Part shown: piece by piece, positions 1 through 9,178 of the stretch
How the letters are laid out: each line of letters begins with the position of its first letter
Position numbering within the stretch: the stretch's first letter is position 1
Origin: Equibacterium sp963662035
GTDB taxonomy: Bacteria; Bacteroidota; Bacteroidia; Bacteroidales; UBA932
DNA: 64,000 nucleotides
Direction: 5' to 3'
Assembly (NCBI GenBank): GCA_963662035.1
Contig: CAVLDO010000006.1
Location: 27,740 to 91,739 of the forward strand
The notes under the pieces: generated by a model
Databases searched by the model: none
Seen by the model: only the letters and a program-made list of their open reading frames with translations
What the model was told of the DNA's origin: nothing
Program-made: the position numbers and the translations under genes

Positions 1-546
1 CGCGCTGGTGGCGGTGACACCTGTGCCGATGGCCCACACGGGCTCATAAGCCACTACAACCTGCGACATCTGCTCTGCGGTGAGGCCGAAGAGAACCTCC
101 TCTATCTGGGCCTTGACCACGGCAAAGTGGTTGCCGGCTTCGCGCTCGGCGAGCATCTCGCCCACGCAGTAGATGGGTTTGAGGCCGTTGGAGAGGGCAA
201 GAGCTATCTTCTCCACCAGAGTGGCGCTGGTCTCGCCATAATACTGACGACGCTCGGAGTGGCCCAGAATGCAGTATTCGCATCCGATGCCTGCTATCAT
301 TGCGGCCGAAACCTCGCCGGTGTAGGCGCCTTTGTCCTTGTTTGCGCAGTTCTGTGCGCTGAGGGCTATCTTGCTGCCTTTGATAACCTCGCCCACGCTT
401 GTAAGGTGCACGAACGGGGGTGCGATTACCAGATTGACATCTGCGGGCACCTGGCCCATACCTGCAACCAACTCTTTTGCCAGAGCTACGCCTTCTGCAA
501 CTGTGGTGTTCATCTTCCAGTTGCCTGCTACAATTTTCTTACGCAT
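1..546 (-). CDS. tpiA: Triosephosphate isomerase, partial (C-terminus beyond window)
   Basis: Glycolytic enzyme interconverting dihydroxyacetone phosphate and glyceraldehyde 3-phosphate in the cytoplasm. The frame opens with MRKKIVAGNWKMN at 546 and stays open to the window edge, giving the first 182 residues of a protein usually near 250. The catalytic Lys (NWKMN), the catalytic His in ILGHSERR and the catalytic Glu in AYEPVWAIGTG are all visible, the last close to the edge. It is transcribed divergently from polA. A TATCTTTG -7-like box lies on the minus strand at 589-596. Identity is secure; only the 3' end is missing. Confidence 0.95.
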   Translation of the reverse strand, partial: MRKKIVAGNWKMNTTVAEGVALAKELVAGMGQVPADVNLVIAPPFVHLTSVGEVIKGSKIALSAQNCANKDKGAYTGEVSAAMIAGIGCEYCILGHSERRQYYGETSATLVEKIALALSNGLKPIYCVGEMLAEREAGNHFAVVKAQIEEVLFGLTAEQMSQVVVAYEPVWAIGTGVTATSA

Positions 547-588
547 AATTATTTATTGATTAATTGATCTGTCTCGTTTTTGGAGCGC

Positions 589-629
589 CAAAGATAAGAA
601 CATTATTTCGAAATTTAAATGTACATTTG
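589..629. promoter_or_regulatory. Divergent tpiA/polA promoter region
   Basis: Two Bacteroidetes -7-like boxes (TAnnTTTG) face away from each other: TATCTTTG on the minus strand (589-596) toward tpiA and TACATTTG on the plus strand (622-629) toward polA. No clean TTTG -33 box at about 20 nt was found for either, so these are partial matches. The polA box ends five bases before the ATG at 635. Confidence 0.45.
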
Positions 630-634
630 TGCGG

Positions 635-3256
635 ATGGACAAACTGTTTCTTATAGACGGCCACGCGCTTATCTTCAGGATGTACTACGCATTTCTGCGC
701 CGTCCGATGATCAATTCCAAGGGAGAAGACACCTCCATACTCTACGGATTCACCAAATATCTGCTGGAAACTGTTTCCAAGCGGCAGCCGACCCACCTGG
801 CGGTGGCGTTTGACCCCCACGCGGCCACTTTCCGCCACGAGGCCTACGCCCCATACAAGGCCAACCGTGCAGAGGCCCCCGAGCTGGTGCACGCCGCGCT
901 GGAACCCCTGTGCGAGATACTGGGTGCGCTGCAGATTCCGGTGCTGATGAAGCCCGGATATGAGGCCGATGACGTCATCTGCTCTGCCGCCCGCCGCTTT
1001 GCAGGGGAGAATATGCAGGTGTATATGGTGACCCCCGACAAGGACTTCGGGCAGGAGGTCCACGGCAACATATTCCAGCTCAAGCCGGGCAAGAGCGGCG
1101 AAGATGACATCGTGCTGGACGAGGCGGCCGTCTGCAGCCGCTACGGAATCTCCAGCTCCCGCCAGGTCATAGACATTCTGGCCATCTGGGGCGATGCCGC
1201 CGACAATGTGCCGGGCGTCAGGGGAGTGGGCGAGGTCGGTGCCGGAAAGCTGGTGGGCAAATACGGTAGCGTGGAGGGCATCTACGAGCACATCGCAGAG
1301 CTGACCCCCAAGATGCGCGCCTCGTTTGAGGCGGCCCGCGACCATATCGGGATGAGCAAGTTCCTGGTCACCATAAAAGACGACATCCCGCTGGAGGTGA
1401 CGCTGCAGGATCTTGAGTTCAAGGCCCGCGCCACAGGCGCCGTGCTGGAGCTGTTCGAGAAATACGAGATGCGCAGCCTGCTGCGGCTGCTTTCTAAAGG
1501 GGACCCGGTGCAGGCGGCGCCGCCAAAGCGATATTTTACGTGCAGCGAGGTCGAATGCCGGGAGCTGACCGGCAGCGCCCGAAGAGCGGAATGCGTGGCT
1601 GTGGGCTTCAACGATGGGCTGATCCTGGCCACGCGGGACAAATTCGCCCGCTTCGATGCCGGCGATCCAGCCGCACGCGAAATACTCGAAAGCGACGTAA
1701 TCGCCAAGGCGGGACACGGCCTCAAGGAGACTATGCACGCTCTTGAGGGGTGCGGCCTCAAGCTTGGCGGCCCGCTGCTGGACATCGAGATAATGCACTA
1801 CCTGCTGAATCCGGAAGTTAGTCACAAGGTAGAGTACATCCTGCGCAGCTGCACAGGAATGGAGTTCGCGCCCCCCGAGAGCGCAGAAAAGGCCTCCGAG
1901 GCCCCTTTGGATTTGTTTTCCCTTCCTGCAGAAAATACTGCCGGCAAGGCAGACGACTCACTTGCCCACACTCTTGCCGCCACCGCCCTGCTGGCCCCCC
2001 GGATAGCCGCCGAACTGCGCGAAAAAGGGCTCTACAACCTCTACGAATCCATCGAAATGCCCCTGATAGGGGTTCTGTGCGATATGGAGCGCACCGGCGT
2101 CAGGATAGACCGCGCTGCCCTGGAGGCATTCGGAGCTTCAATCCAGGGGCGCATCGCCGCCCTGGAGAGCCAAATCCGCGAGGTTGCCGGCGACAGCTCC
2201 CTCAATGTCCAGTCGCCAAAGCAGATAGGCACCCTGCTCTACGAAAGGCTCAAGCTCAATCCCAAAGTCAAAAAGAGCCGCACGGGGGGCTACCCCACCG
2301 ACGAGGAGACCCTGCAGACCCTCTCCGAGAGCCATCCGGTGATTGGGATGATATTGGAATTCCGCGGCCTCAAAAAGCTGATGACCACCTACATATCGCC
2401 GCTGCCGGGCTACATTGACCCGCGCGACGGCCGCGTGCACACGACATTCACCCAGGCTCTCACCGCCACCGGCCGCCTGAGCAGCGTGCGGCCAAACCTG
2501 CAGAACATCCCGGTGCGCACCGCGCTGGGGCAGGAAATCCGCCGCGCATTCATTCCCGGAGCCGACTATATAGTGGCTGCCGACTATTCGCAGATAGAGC
2601 TGCGCATAATGGCCCACTTGAGCGGCGACGCCGCCCTGGTGGCCGACTTCAACTCGGGCGACGACATCCACGCCGCAACTGCCGCCAAGATATTCCACGT
2701 GCCGGCGTCGGAGGTCACCAAAGAGCAGCGCCGCCGCGCCAAGACGGCCAACTTCGGCATAATGTACGGCATCTCGGCCTTCGGGCTCGCGCAGCGGCTG
2801 GGCATCTCCCGCGCCGAGGCCAAAGAGCTTATAGACGGCTACTACAACAGTTTTCCCGGCATCGGCGCCTACATAGAGAGAGTGACGGCCGAGGCGCGCG
2901 CCAAGGGGTATGTGGAGACCATCTTCGGCCGCCGCCGCTATCTGCCCGACATCAACTCAAAGAACCGCATTGTGCGCTCTCTTGCGGAGCGCAATGCCGT
3001 CAACGCCCCCATCCAGGGCAGCAGCGCGGACATAATCAAGCTCGCGATGATAAAGATTCACCGCCGGCTGCTTCAGGAGGGTTTGCGCAGCCGCATGGTG
3101 CTGCAGATTCACGACGAACTGCTCTTTGATGTATATGAAGCGGAGCGCGAAAGCCTTATGAAGCTGGTGCGCGAAGAGATGGAGAGTGTCTGCACTCTGC
3201 TGGTGCCGCTGATTGTGGATTGCAACGCAGGCAAAAACTGGCTGGAAGCCCACTGA
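635..3256 (+). CDS. polA: DNA polymerase I (proofreading domain degenerate)
   Basis: Repair and Okazaki-fragment polymerase, 873 residues from ATG 635 (a GTG two codons upstream is possible). The N-terminal 5' nuclease shows DGHALIF, YEADDVI, TPDKDFG and GDAADNVPG. The C-terminal polymerase shows motif A DYSQIELR (about residue 650), motif B RRRAKTANFGIMYG and motif C QIHDELL. The middle domain aligns with the 3'-5' exonuclease fold, but the DTE motif is absent (the strand reads VAVGFNDG) and the later acidic metal ligands are also lost, so proofreading is probably absent, as in Taq and Bst enzymes. The rsmG start follows 11 bases after the stop, so the two genes are likely co-transcribed. 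Confidence 0.97.
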   Translation: MDKLFLIDGHALIFRMYYAFLRRPMINSKGEDTSILYGFTKYLLETVSKRQPTHLAVAFDPHAATFRHEAYAPYKANRAEAPELVHAALEPLCEILGALQIPVLMKPGYEADDVICSAARRFAGENMQVYMVTPDKDFGQEVHGNIFQLKPGKSGEDDIVLDEAAVCSRYGISSSRQVIDILAIWGDAADNVPGVRGVGEVGAGKLVGKYGSVEGIYEHIAELTPKMRASFEAARDHIGMSKFLVTIKDDIPLEVTLQDLEFKARATGAVLELFEKYEMRSLLRLLSKGDPVQAAPPKRYFTCSEVECRELTGSARRAECVAVGFNDGLILATRDKFARFDAGDPAAREILESDVIAKAGHGLKETMHALEGCGLKLGGPLLDIEIMHYLLNPEVSHKVEYILRSCTGMEFAPPESAEKASEAPLDLFSLPAENTAGKADDSLAHTLAATALLAPRIAAELREKGLYNLYESIEMPLIGVLCDMERTGVRIDRAALEAFGASIQGRIAALESQIREVAGDSSLNVQSPKQIGTLLYERLKLNPKVKKSRTGGYPTDEETLQTLSESHPVIGMILEFRGLKKLMTTYISPLPGYIDPRDGRVHTTFTQALTATGRLSSVRPNLQNIPVRTALGQEIRRAFIPGADYIVAADYSQIELRIMAHLSGDAALVADFNSGDDIHAATAAKIFHVPASEVTKEQRRRAKTANFGIMYGISAFGLAQRLGISRAEAKELIDGYYNSFPGIGAYIERVTAEARAKGYVETIFGRRRYLPDINSKNRIVRSLAERNAVNAPIQGSSADIIKLAMIKIHRRLLQEGLRSRMVLQIHDELLFDVYEAERESLMKLVREEMESVCTLLVPLIVDCNAGKNWLEAH

Positions 3257-3267
3257 CCCTAAGCGAT

Positions 3268-3891
3268 ATGGAAGAACTCTTACGATATTTTCCCTCTCTC
3301 AATCCTCTGCAGCAGGAGCGGTTCGCCGCCCTCAAGGGGCTCTACTGCGATTGGAACGCCAAGATCAACGTGATTTCGCGCAAGGATATGGACGACTTCT
3401 ACACGCATCACGTGCTGCATTCGCTCGCGATAGCCGCCGTATATCCAGGCGCGCTCGCCCCCTCCGACCAGGTGCTCGACCTGGGCACCGGCGGCGGTTT
3501 CCCGGGCATTCCGCTATCTATTTTCTACCCGCAGTGCCAGTTCACCTTGTGCGACTCAATCGGCAAAAAGGTGATGGTGGCCCGCGAAGTGGCCAAGGCA
3601 CTCTCCCTTACCAATGTCACCTGCCTCAACTGCCGGGCGGAGAGCCTCACCCAGGAATTCGACTGGGTAGTGTCGCGGGCCGTGGCCTCGCTGGACAAAT
3701 TTCTCCCCTGGGTAAAGGGCAGATATGCCAAAGGGGTAATCTGTCTCAAGGGGGGCGACCTGGAGCAGGAGATAGCATCCTGCAGCGGCCCTCACCTGCC
3801 GGATCATAAGAAAGTATCGGTGAGCGATATAGGCTCCGTATTCAAAGAGGAGTGGTTCAGCACCAAAAAAGTTGTTCTCATCAAGCAATAA
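3268..3891 (+). CDS. rsmG: 16S rRNA (guanine-527 N7) methyltransferase
   Basis: Methylates G527 of 16S rRNA using S-adenosylmethionine. I chose ATG 3268 (MEELLRYFPSLNPLQQ), which gives 207 residues, normal for the family; a longer frame starting inside polA would add an unrelated leader. The SAM-binding loop VLDLGTGGGFPGIPL and the later VVSRAVASLDKFLPW segment are characteristic. It sits directly downstream of polA, and no promoter is visible between them. Confidence 0.94.
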   Translation: MEELLRYFPSLNPLQQERFAALKGLYCDWNAKINVISRKDMDDFYTHHVLHSLAIAAVYPGALAPSDQVLDLGTGGGFPGIPLSIFYPQCQFTLCDSIGKKVMVAREVAKALSLTNVTCLNCRAESLTQEFDWVVSRAVASLDKFLPWVKGRYAKGVICLKGGDLEQEIASCSGPHLPDHKKVSVSDIGSVFKEEWFSTKKVVLIKQ

Positions 3892-3892
3892 A

Positions 3893-3924
3893 TTTGGTAT
3901 TTTGCTTCAGACTACTTACTTTTG
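3893..3924 (+). promoter_or_regulatory. Promoter of rpmH
   Basis: TTTG at 3893-3896, a 20-nt spacer, then TACTTTTG at 3917-3924: a full match to the Bacteroidetes primary-sigma consensus TTTG / TAnnTTTG. The rpmH ATG follows 37 bases later. Confidence 0.8.
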
Positions 3925-3961
3925 CACTCCTTTACAAGAAAAATAATAAAAAATTACCGAT

Positions 3962-4114
3962 ATGAAACGCACATTCCAGCCTTCTATCCGCAAGCGCCGC
4001 AACAAACACGGCTTCCGCGAGCGTATGTCCACTCCCAATGGCCGCCGCGTGCTTGCAGCGCGCCGTCGTCACGGTCGCAAGAAACTCACCGTCTCCAGCG
4101 AGGACAGATTCTAG
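3962..4114 (+). CDS. rpmH: 50S ribosomal protein L34
   Basis: A 50-residue, very basic protein starting MKRTFQPSIRKRRNKHGFRE and ending SSEDRF. The N-terminus and the RVLAARRRHGRKKL segment are the L34 signature. It sits on the surface of the 50S subunit. It has its own consensus promoter (3893-3924) and a strong intrinsic terminator directly downstream, so it looks monocistronic. It is not near dnaA/rnpA here, unlike in many bacteria. Confidence 0.96.
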   Translation: MKRTFQPSIRKRRNKHGFRERMSTPNGRRVLAARRRHGRKKLTVSSEDRF

Positions 4115-4137
4115 TTCCGCGCCCCGCTCAAGTGAGT

Positions 4138-4176
4138 AAAAAGAACGGCTGTCGCTTTCGGCAGCCGTTCTTTTTG
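4138..4176 (+). terminator. Intrinsic terminator of rpmH
   Basis: Perfect stem AAGAACGGCTG / CAGCCGTTCTT with a short loop, followed by a T-tract (TTTTT), 24 bases after the rpmH stop. Its downstream arm runs into the upstream region of dsbD, where a weak TATATTCG -7-like box lies at 4178-4185. Confidence 0.85.
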
Positions 4177-4204
4177 CTATATTCGCACACTCAAACGGCT
4201 TTTT

Positions 4205-6205
4205 ATGTCAAGACTTTACAAGATTTATTCAGCGGCGGCCATCTGCCTGCTTGCTCTGCTTTCCGCCCCGCTCGCTTCGGCGCAGCAGGTAGCCTTCAGC
4301 ACAAAAGTGACTCCCGTGGAGCAGGGCGTCTCCCGGATTGACCTTACCGCCACCATAGACAAGGGTTGGCACATCTACGACACCGCCGCCATCGCAGGCG
4401 GCCCGCAGAACACCATAATCACATTCGACCTCCCCGAGGGAGCATCGCTGGATGGGGAAATGAGCATCATCCCCGCCGCCGGGCGCCATCAAGACGAGGT
4501 GTTCGGCTGCGAAGTGGGCACCTGGGAGGGGACGGTTGTCTTCTCGCAGAAAATCCGCCATAGCGCAGCTGTGAAGGTCGGCATCACCGCAGAGTATATG
4601 ACCTGCACCGGCGGCGAGTGCTCGATGCCCGCCGAGCAGAGAGTTTCGGTGACTCTGGGCGGCGGTGAAAACACTGCCGGCGGCGGCGCAGCGGCGGCCG
4701 AAGAAATATCCACCCCGGAGGGCCGGAGCGCCATTTCTTCCGACGAGGGCGGATCAGCCTCCAAAGGGGCGCTTTGGGCTATGATTTTGGAGGCGATTCT
4801 CTGGGGATTCGCCGCCCTGCTGACCCCCTGCGTGTTCCCTATGGTGCCTATGACCATCTCCTTCTTTATCAAGGGGAGCGAAAACAAGACCCGCGGCCGC
4901 CTGCGCGCCATTATGTACGGCGTGTTCATAGTGCTGCTCTACACGGTCCCCATCGCCGCCATCATAATCATCACCCGTCTGGTGGGGGGCGATGCCGTCA
5001 CCGCCGACATATTCAACTATCTGGCGACCCATTGGCTGCCCAACATCCTCTTCTTCGTGATTTTTATGGTGTTCGCCGCCTCGTTTTTCGGCGCCTTCGA
5101 AATCACGATGCCCAGTTCTCTGGTAAACAAGTCGGATCAGGCCGTGGACAAGCGCAGCGGTCTGGGCGGAGTGTTCTTTATGGCCCTGACGCTGGTGCTT
5201 GTCTCCTTCTCCTGCACCGGCCCCATTGTGGGCACCGTGCTCATCAAGTCCACCGCGGGCGAATTCTGGGCGCCGATAGTCACTATGCTGGCTTTCTCGG
5301 CCGCATTCGCCCTGCCGTTCGTGATATTCGCCCTCTTCCCCGGACTGCTCAAGAAACTGCCGGGCAGCGGCGGCTGGCTCAACAGCGTCAAGGTGGTTCT
5401 GGGCTTCGTGGAGATAGCCCTCGGCTTCAAGTTCCTCTCCACCGCCGACCAGGTTTACCACTGGGGGCTGCTCGACCGGGAGGTCTATCTGGCCATCTGG
5501 ATTGTGGTCTTCACCCTGCTGGGCTTCTATCTGCTGGGCAAGCTGCGCTTCAAATACGACAGCCCCAAAGATCATATAAGCGTGCTGCGCCTCGGGCTTG
5601 CAATCGTGGTGTTCACCTTTGTGGTGTATATGATTCCCGGGATGTGGGGCGCCCCCCTCAAGGCTCTCTCCGGCTATCTGCCGCCCATAGAGACTCAGGA
5701 TTTCGTGATCGGACGCTACAACTGTGAAGCGGCGCCGCAGACCGCCTCCAAGGCCCAAGAGATTAAGTATGCCGACCGCCTGGAGCTACCCCACGGCCTG
5801 CAGGGCTATTTTGACCTGGGCGAGGCCACGGCCGCCGCAAAGCGTGAGGGCAAGAACATCTTTCTGGCCTTCACCGGCCACGGCTGCGTCAATTGCCGCG
5901 AGATGGAGGCCCGCGTGTGGAGCGACGCCGGAGTGCTCGCCGCCCTCAAAGAGGATTTCATAATCTGCATGCTCTACTGCGACGACCGCAGCGAGGCGCT
6001 GCCCGAGGATTGGATCACCACCTCATCGGGCCGCACGCTCAAGACCATCGGCAAAATCAACGCCCACATCGCAAACGAAAACTACGGCATAAACGCCCAG
6101 CCCTATTATGTCATCCAGACCCCGGAGGGCAAGGTGCTCTCCAAGAGGGGATACAATCTGGACGCCGCCGCATTTAAGGGGTGGCTCAGTGAGCACGCCA
6201 ACTAA
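4205..6205 (+). CDS. dsbD: Thiol:disulfide interchange protein DsbD
   Basis: Inner-membrane electron carrier that passes reducing equivalents from cytoplasmic thioredoxin to periplasmic thiol proteins; 666 residues. In order: signal peptide (1-26, ending ASAQ), N-terminal DsbD-alpha domain with its Cys pair in CTGGECSMP, a central polytopic domain with LTPCVFPMVPM and SFSCTGPIVG, and a C-terminal thioredoxin-like domain with HGCVNCREME (CxxC). All six cysteines of the transfer relay are present. It stands alone between the rpmH terminator and serS. In this group it probably serves cytochrome c maturation and disulfide isomerisation. Confidence 0.93.
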   Translation: MSRLYKIYSAAAICLLALLSAPLASAQQVAFSTKVTPVEQGVSRIDLTATIDKGWHIYDTAAIAGGPQNTIITFDLPEGASLDGEMSIIPAAGRHQDEVFGCEVGTWEGTVVFSQKIRHSAAVKVGITAEYMTCTGGECSMPAEQRVSVTLGGGENTAGGGAAAAEEISTPEGRSAISSDEGGSASKGALWAMILEAILWGFAALLTPCVFPMVPMTISFFIKGSENKTRGRLRAIMYGVFIVLLYTVPIAAIIIITRLVGGDAVTADIFNYLATHWLPNILFFVIFMVFAASFFGAFEITMPSSLVNKSDQAVDKRSGLGGVFFMALTLVLVSFSCTGPIVGTVLIKSTAGEFWAPIVTMLAFSAAFALPFVIFALFPGLLKKLPGSGGWLNSVKVVLGFVEIALGFKFLSTADQVYHWGLLDREVYLAIWIVVFTLLGFYLLGKLRFKYDSPKDHISVLRLGLAIVVFTFVVYMIPGMWGAPLKALSGYLPPIETQDFVIGRYNCEAAPQTASKAQEIKYADRLELPHGLQGYFDLGEATAAAKREGKNIFLAFTGHGCVNCREMEARVWSDAGVLAALKEDFIICMLYCDDRSEALPEDWITTSSGRTLKTIGKINAHIANENYGINAQPYYVIQTPEGKVLSKRGYNLDAAAFKGWLSEHAN

Positions 6206-6213
6206 AAAAAGTG

Positions 6214-6221
6214 TATATTTG
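6214..6221 (+). promoter_or_regulatory. Putative -7 box of serS
   Basis: TATATTTG, a perfect TAnnTTTG match, 26 bases before the serS ATG and just after the dsbD stop. No TTTG -33 partner lies at the expected spacing, so confidence is moderate. Confidence 0.5.
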
Positions 6222-6247
6222 CCACCGCATAAAAGAAAAATAAGAAT

Positions 6248-7519
6248 ATGCTTACACTCAAACTTTTAAGGGAGAACCCCGATTTTGTTGTAGAACGCCT
6301 GGCGGTCAAGCATTTCGACGCCAAGGAGATTGTTTCTCAGATACTTGATTGCGACAAGGAGAGACGCTCGTCCCAGAGCGAGCTGGATTCTCTGCTACAG
6401 CAGCAGAAGAGCAAGGCTTCGGAAATCGGTTCCCTTATGAAAGCCGGCGACAAAGAGGCCGCCGAGGCGGTCAAGAAAGAGGTTGCCGCCCTCAAAGAGA
6501 GTTCCAAGGCCCTCGAAGAGAAGATGGCACTGGCCGAGAAGCGTCAGAACGACCTGCTGGTGCTGCTTCCCAACCTCCCCTGCGCCCAGGTTCCCGAAGG
6601 GAAGAGCGCGGAAGACAACGTGATTGTGAAGAAGGTGTGCGAGGTTCCCGACCTTTCCGCCAGCAAGCTGCCCCACTGGGAACTTGCCAAGAAATACGAT
6701 ATAATCGACTTTGACCTGGGCGTGAAGCTCACCGGCGCCGGATTCCCCGTCTACAAGGGGAAGGGGGCCAAGCTGCAGCGCGCACTGATCAACTACTTCC
6801 TGGAGTTCAACACCGCCGCAGGCTATCTTGAGGTGGAGCCCCCCATAATGGTGAACGAGGCCTCCGGCTTCGGCACCGGCCAGCTCCCCGACAAGGAGGG
6901 TCAGATGTACCACGCCACCGTGGACAACTACTATCTGGTGCCCACCGCCGAGGTGCCCGTGACCAATATCTACCGCGACGTGATCCTCTCCAAGAAGGAC
7001 TTCCCCGTGAAGATGACCGCCTACACCCCCTGCTTCCGCCGCGAAGCCGGCTCCTACGGCAAGGATGTGCGCGGGCTTAACCGTCTGCACCAGTTCGACA
7101 AGGTCGAGATTGTCCGCCTCAGCCTCCCCGAAAACTCCTACGAGGCTCTGGACGAGATGGTATCCCACGTGGAGAAGCTGGTGTCCAGCCTCGGCCTCCC
7201 CTACAGGATTCTGCGCCTGTGCGGCGGCGATATGAGCTTCACCTCCGCCATCACCTACGATTTTGAGGTGTTCAGCGCGGCTCAGGAGCGCTGGCTGGAG
7301 GTCAGCTCGGTGAGCAACTTCGAATCCTATCAGGCCAACCGCCTCAAACTCCGCTACAAGGACGAGTCGGGCAAGACCGCCCTGGCTCACACTCTCAACG
7401 GCAGTTCGCTGGCCCTCCCCCGCATAGTGGCCGCCCTGCTGGAGAACAACCAGAAGGCCGACTGCATCGAAATCCCCGAGGTTCTGCGCAAGTGGACCGG
7501 CTTTGAGCGCATTGACTGA
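6248..7519 (+). CDS. serS: Seryl-tRNA synthetase
   Basis: Class II aminoacyl-tRNA synthetase charging tRNA-Ser (and tRNA-Sec where present); 423 residues, the usual bacterial length. The N-terminal helical hairpin (residues about 28-105) that grips the tRNA long variable arm is rich in Lys/Glu/Gln. Catalytic motifs are visible: TAEVPVTN, motif 2 in FRREAGSYGKDVRGLNRLHQFDKVE and motif 3 in NGSSLALPRIVAALLEN. The stop codon overlaps the ruvC start by one base, so the two are translationally coupled. Confidence 0.97.
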   Translation: MLTLKLLRENPDFVVERLAVKHFDAKEIVSQILDCDKERRSSQSELDSLLQQQKSKASEIGSLMKAGDKEAAEAVKKEVAALKESSKALEEKMALAEKRQNDLLVLLPNLPCAQVPEGKSAEDNVIVKKVCEVPDLSASKLPHWELAKKYDIIDFDLGVKLTGAGFPVYKGKGAKLQRALINYFLEFNTAAGYLEVEPPIMVNEASGFGTGQLPDKEGQMYHATVDNYYLVPTAEVPVTNIYRDVILSKKDFPVKMTAYTPCFRREAGSYGKDVRGLNRLHQFDKVEIVRLSLPENSYEALDEMVSHVEKLVSSLGLPYRILRLCGGDMSFTSAITYDFEVFSAAQERWLEVSSVSNFESYQANRLKLRYKDESGKTALAHTLNGSSLALPRIVAALLENNQKADCIEIPEVLRKWTGFERID

Positions 7520-8085
7520 TGCACAAACAGGGACAGAGAATCATAATGGGAATCGACCCCGGAACCAACATAATGGGTTACGGGGTCGTTCTTGTTGACG
7601 GCAGAAAGGTCCATTTCATAGACCTGGGCATAATAGACCTGCGCAAGGAGAAAGACCACTTCGAGAAGCTGCGCCGCATATTCATAGAAGTGGGGGCGCT
7701 CTACGACCGGTACCGGCCCGACGACCTGGCGATCGAGGCCCCTTTCTACGGCAAGAATCCGCAGGTTATGCTCAAGCTGGGGCGGGCGCAGGGGGCGGCC
7801 ATAGCGGCGGCGCTGCAGCGGGGGATTCCCGTTACAGAATACGCCCCCAGAAAGGTCAAGATTGCCGTCACCGGCAAGGGGGCGGCCTCAAAAGAACAGG
7901 TAAAGAGCATTCTGGAGCGCACTATGGATGTGACTCTGGACATAAAGCATCTGGATGCCAGCGATGCGCTGGCCATAGCGATGTGCCACTTTTATCAACT
8001 CACCAATCCCCTTACCGACACCCGGGGCTCCAGCAACTGGAAGAGCTTCATCGCCGAGCACTCCGACAGGGTCGTGAAAAGTTAG
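7519..8085 (+). CDS. ruvC: Holliday junction resolvase RuvC
   Basis: Endonuclease that cuts Holliday junctions symmetrically with RuvAB; 188 residues. The acidic catalytic set is visible: Asp13 in GIDPGT, Glu in LAIEAPFYGKN, and the paired Asp in LDASDALAIA. ATG 7519 shares its A with the serS TGA; an alternative start at MGIDPGT (7546) is possible. Its 3' end overlaps the end of the convergent pseudouridine synthase gene by four bases, with no hairpin between them. Confidence 0.96.
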   Translation: MHKQGQRIIMGIDPGTNIMGYGVVLVDGRKVHFIDLGIIDLRKEKDHFEKLRRIFIEVGALYDRYRPDDLAIEAPFYGKNPQVMLKLGRAQGAAIAAALQRGIPVTEYAPRKVKIAVTGKGAASKEQVKSILERTMDVTLDIKHLDASDALAIAMCHFYQLTNPLTDTRGSSNWKSFIAEHSDRVVKS

Positions 8086-9176
8086 CTCCCGGGCTCTTCC
8101 TGCACCGCGCGCAGAGTGTCGCGGCCTGCGGCATAATTGCGCCACTTCTCCAGCAGGGCGGCAAAGTCGGCGGGGATTTCGCTGTCAAAGAATACGGTTT
8201 TGCGGGTGGCCGGATGCACAAATCCGAGTGTCTTGGCATGCAGCGCCTGGCGGGGCATCACTGCAAAGCAATTGTCTATAAACTGTTTGTACTTGGCATA
8301 AAGGGGCCCCTTGAGCACACGGTCGCCGCCATAGCGCTCGTCGTTGAACAGGGGATGTCCGATGTGGTTCATATGCACCCTTATCTGGTGAGTGCGTCCA
8401 GTCTCCAGATTGCACTCCACGAGGGTCGTGTAGCCGAAACGCTCCAGCACCCGGTAGTGGGTCACAGCCCGCTTGCCTTGCGAGCCGTCTTCAAACACCC
8501 TGAAGCGCATCCTGTCAGAAGCATCGCGCCCGATGTTGCCCTCTATCGTACCCGAATCCTCCGCCACATTGCCCCAGACCAGCGCCCAGTAGGTGCGCTG
8601 AATGGTGTGGTCAAAAAACTGCTTTGCCAGATACATCTGCGACTCGTCGTTCTTGGCCACCACAAGCAGCCCTGAGGTATCCTTGTCTATGCGGTGCACC
8701 AGCACCCCCATCCGCTCGTCGGCGGCATCGGCCTCCTGGCTTATGCCAAGATGGTAGGCGAGAGCGTTTATCAGAGTGCCGCTGAAATGGCCGAATCCGG
8801 GATGTACCACCAGTCCGGCAGGCTTGTTCACTATCAGCAGATCGTCGTCTTCGTAGGGGATGTCCAGCGGAATCGGCTCCGGCAGCACCTCAAAACCGCG
8901 CCGCTGATAGGGAAGCATTATTGTGATGACGTCCAGCGGCCGCACCTTGTAGTTGGCCTTGACGGGGCGCCCACCCACCCTGACATACTGCGCCTCGAGC
9001 GCCAGCTGGATGCGGTGGCGCGAAGTCTGCTCCATCCGGCTGGTGATGTAGCGGTCTATGCGCAGCGGCGCCTGACCCTTGTCCACCACAATGCGGAAAT
9101 GCTCGAACAGCTGCTCATCGCCGCCCTCCTGCTCTTCAGACTCAAACTCGGAGTCCCGCAGCTTGTCTTGCGTCAT
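8082..9176 (-). CDS. rluD: 23S rRNA pseudouridine synthase, RluA/RluD family
   Basis: Converts specific uridines in 23S rRNA to pseudouridine. The 364-residue protein has an acidic N-terminal extension (1-20), an S4-like RNA-binding domain (about 30-90) and the RluA catalytic domain with HRIDKDTSG, whose Asp164 is the expected nucleophile. The NKPAGLVVHPG and GRTHQIRVHM motifs are also present. The start follows the stop of the PASTA gene by two bases, so they form one unit. The exact target (RluD versus RluA or RluC) is inferred from overall layout, since several paralogues exist in this phylum. Confidence 0.88.
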   Translation of the reverse strand: MTQDKLRDSEFESEEQEGGDEQLFEHFRIVVDKGQAPLRIDRYITSRMEQTSRHRIQLALEAQYVRVGGRPVKANYKVRPLDVITIMLPYQRRGFEVLPEPIPLDIPYEDDDLLIVNKPAGLVVHPGFGHFSGTLINALAYHLGISQEADAADERMGVLVHRIDKDTSGLLVVAKNDESQMYLAKQFFDHTIQRTYWALVWGNVAEDSGTIEGNIGRDASDRMRFRVFEDGSQGKRAVTHYRVLERFGYTTLVECNLETGRTHQIRVHMNHIGHPLFNDERYGGDRVLKGPLYAKYKQFIDNCFAVMPRQALHAKTLGFVHPATRKTVFFDSEIPADFAALLEKWRNYAAGRDTLRAVQEEPGS

Positions 9177-9178
9177 CT

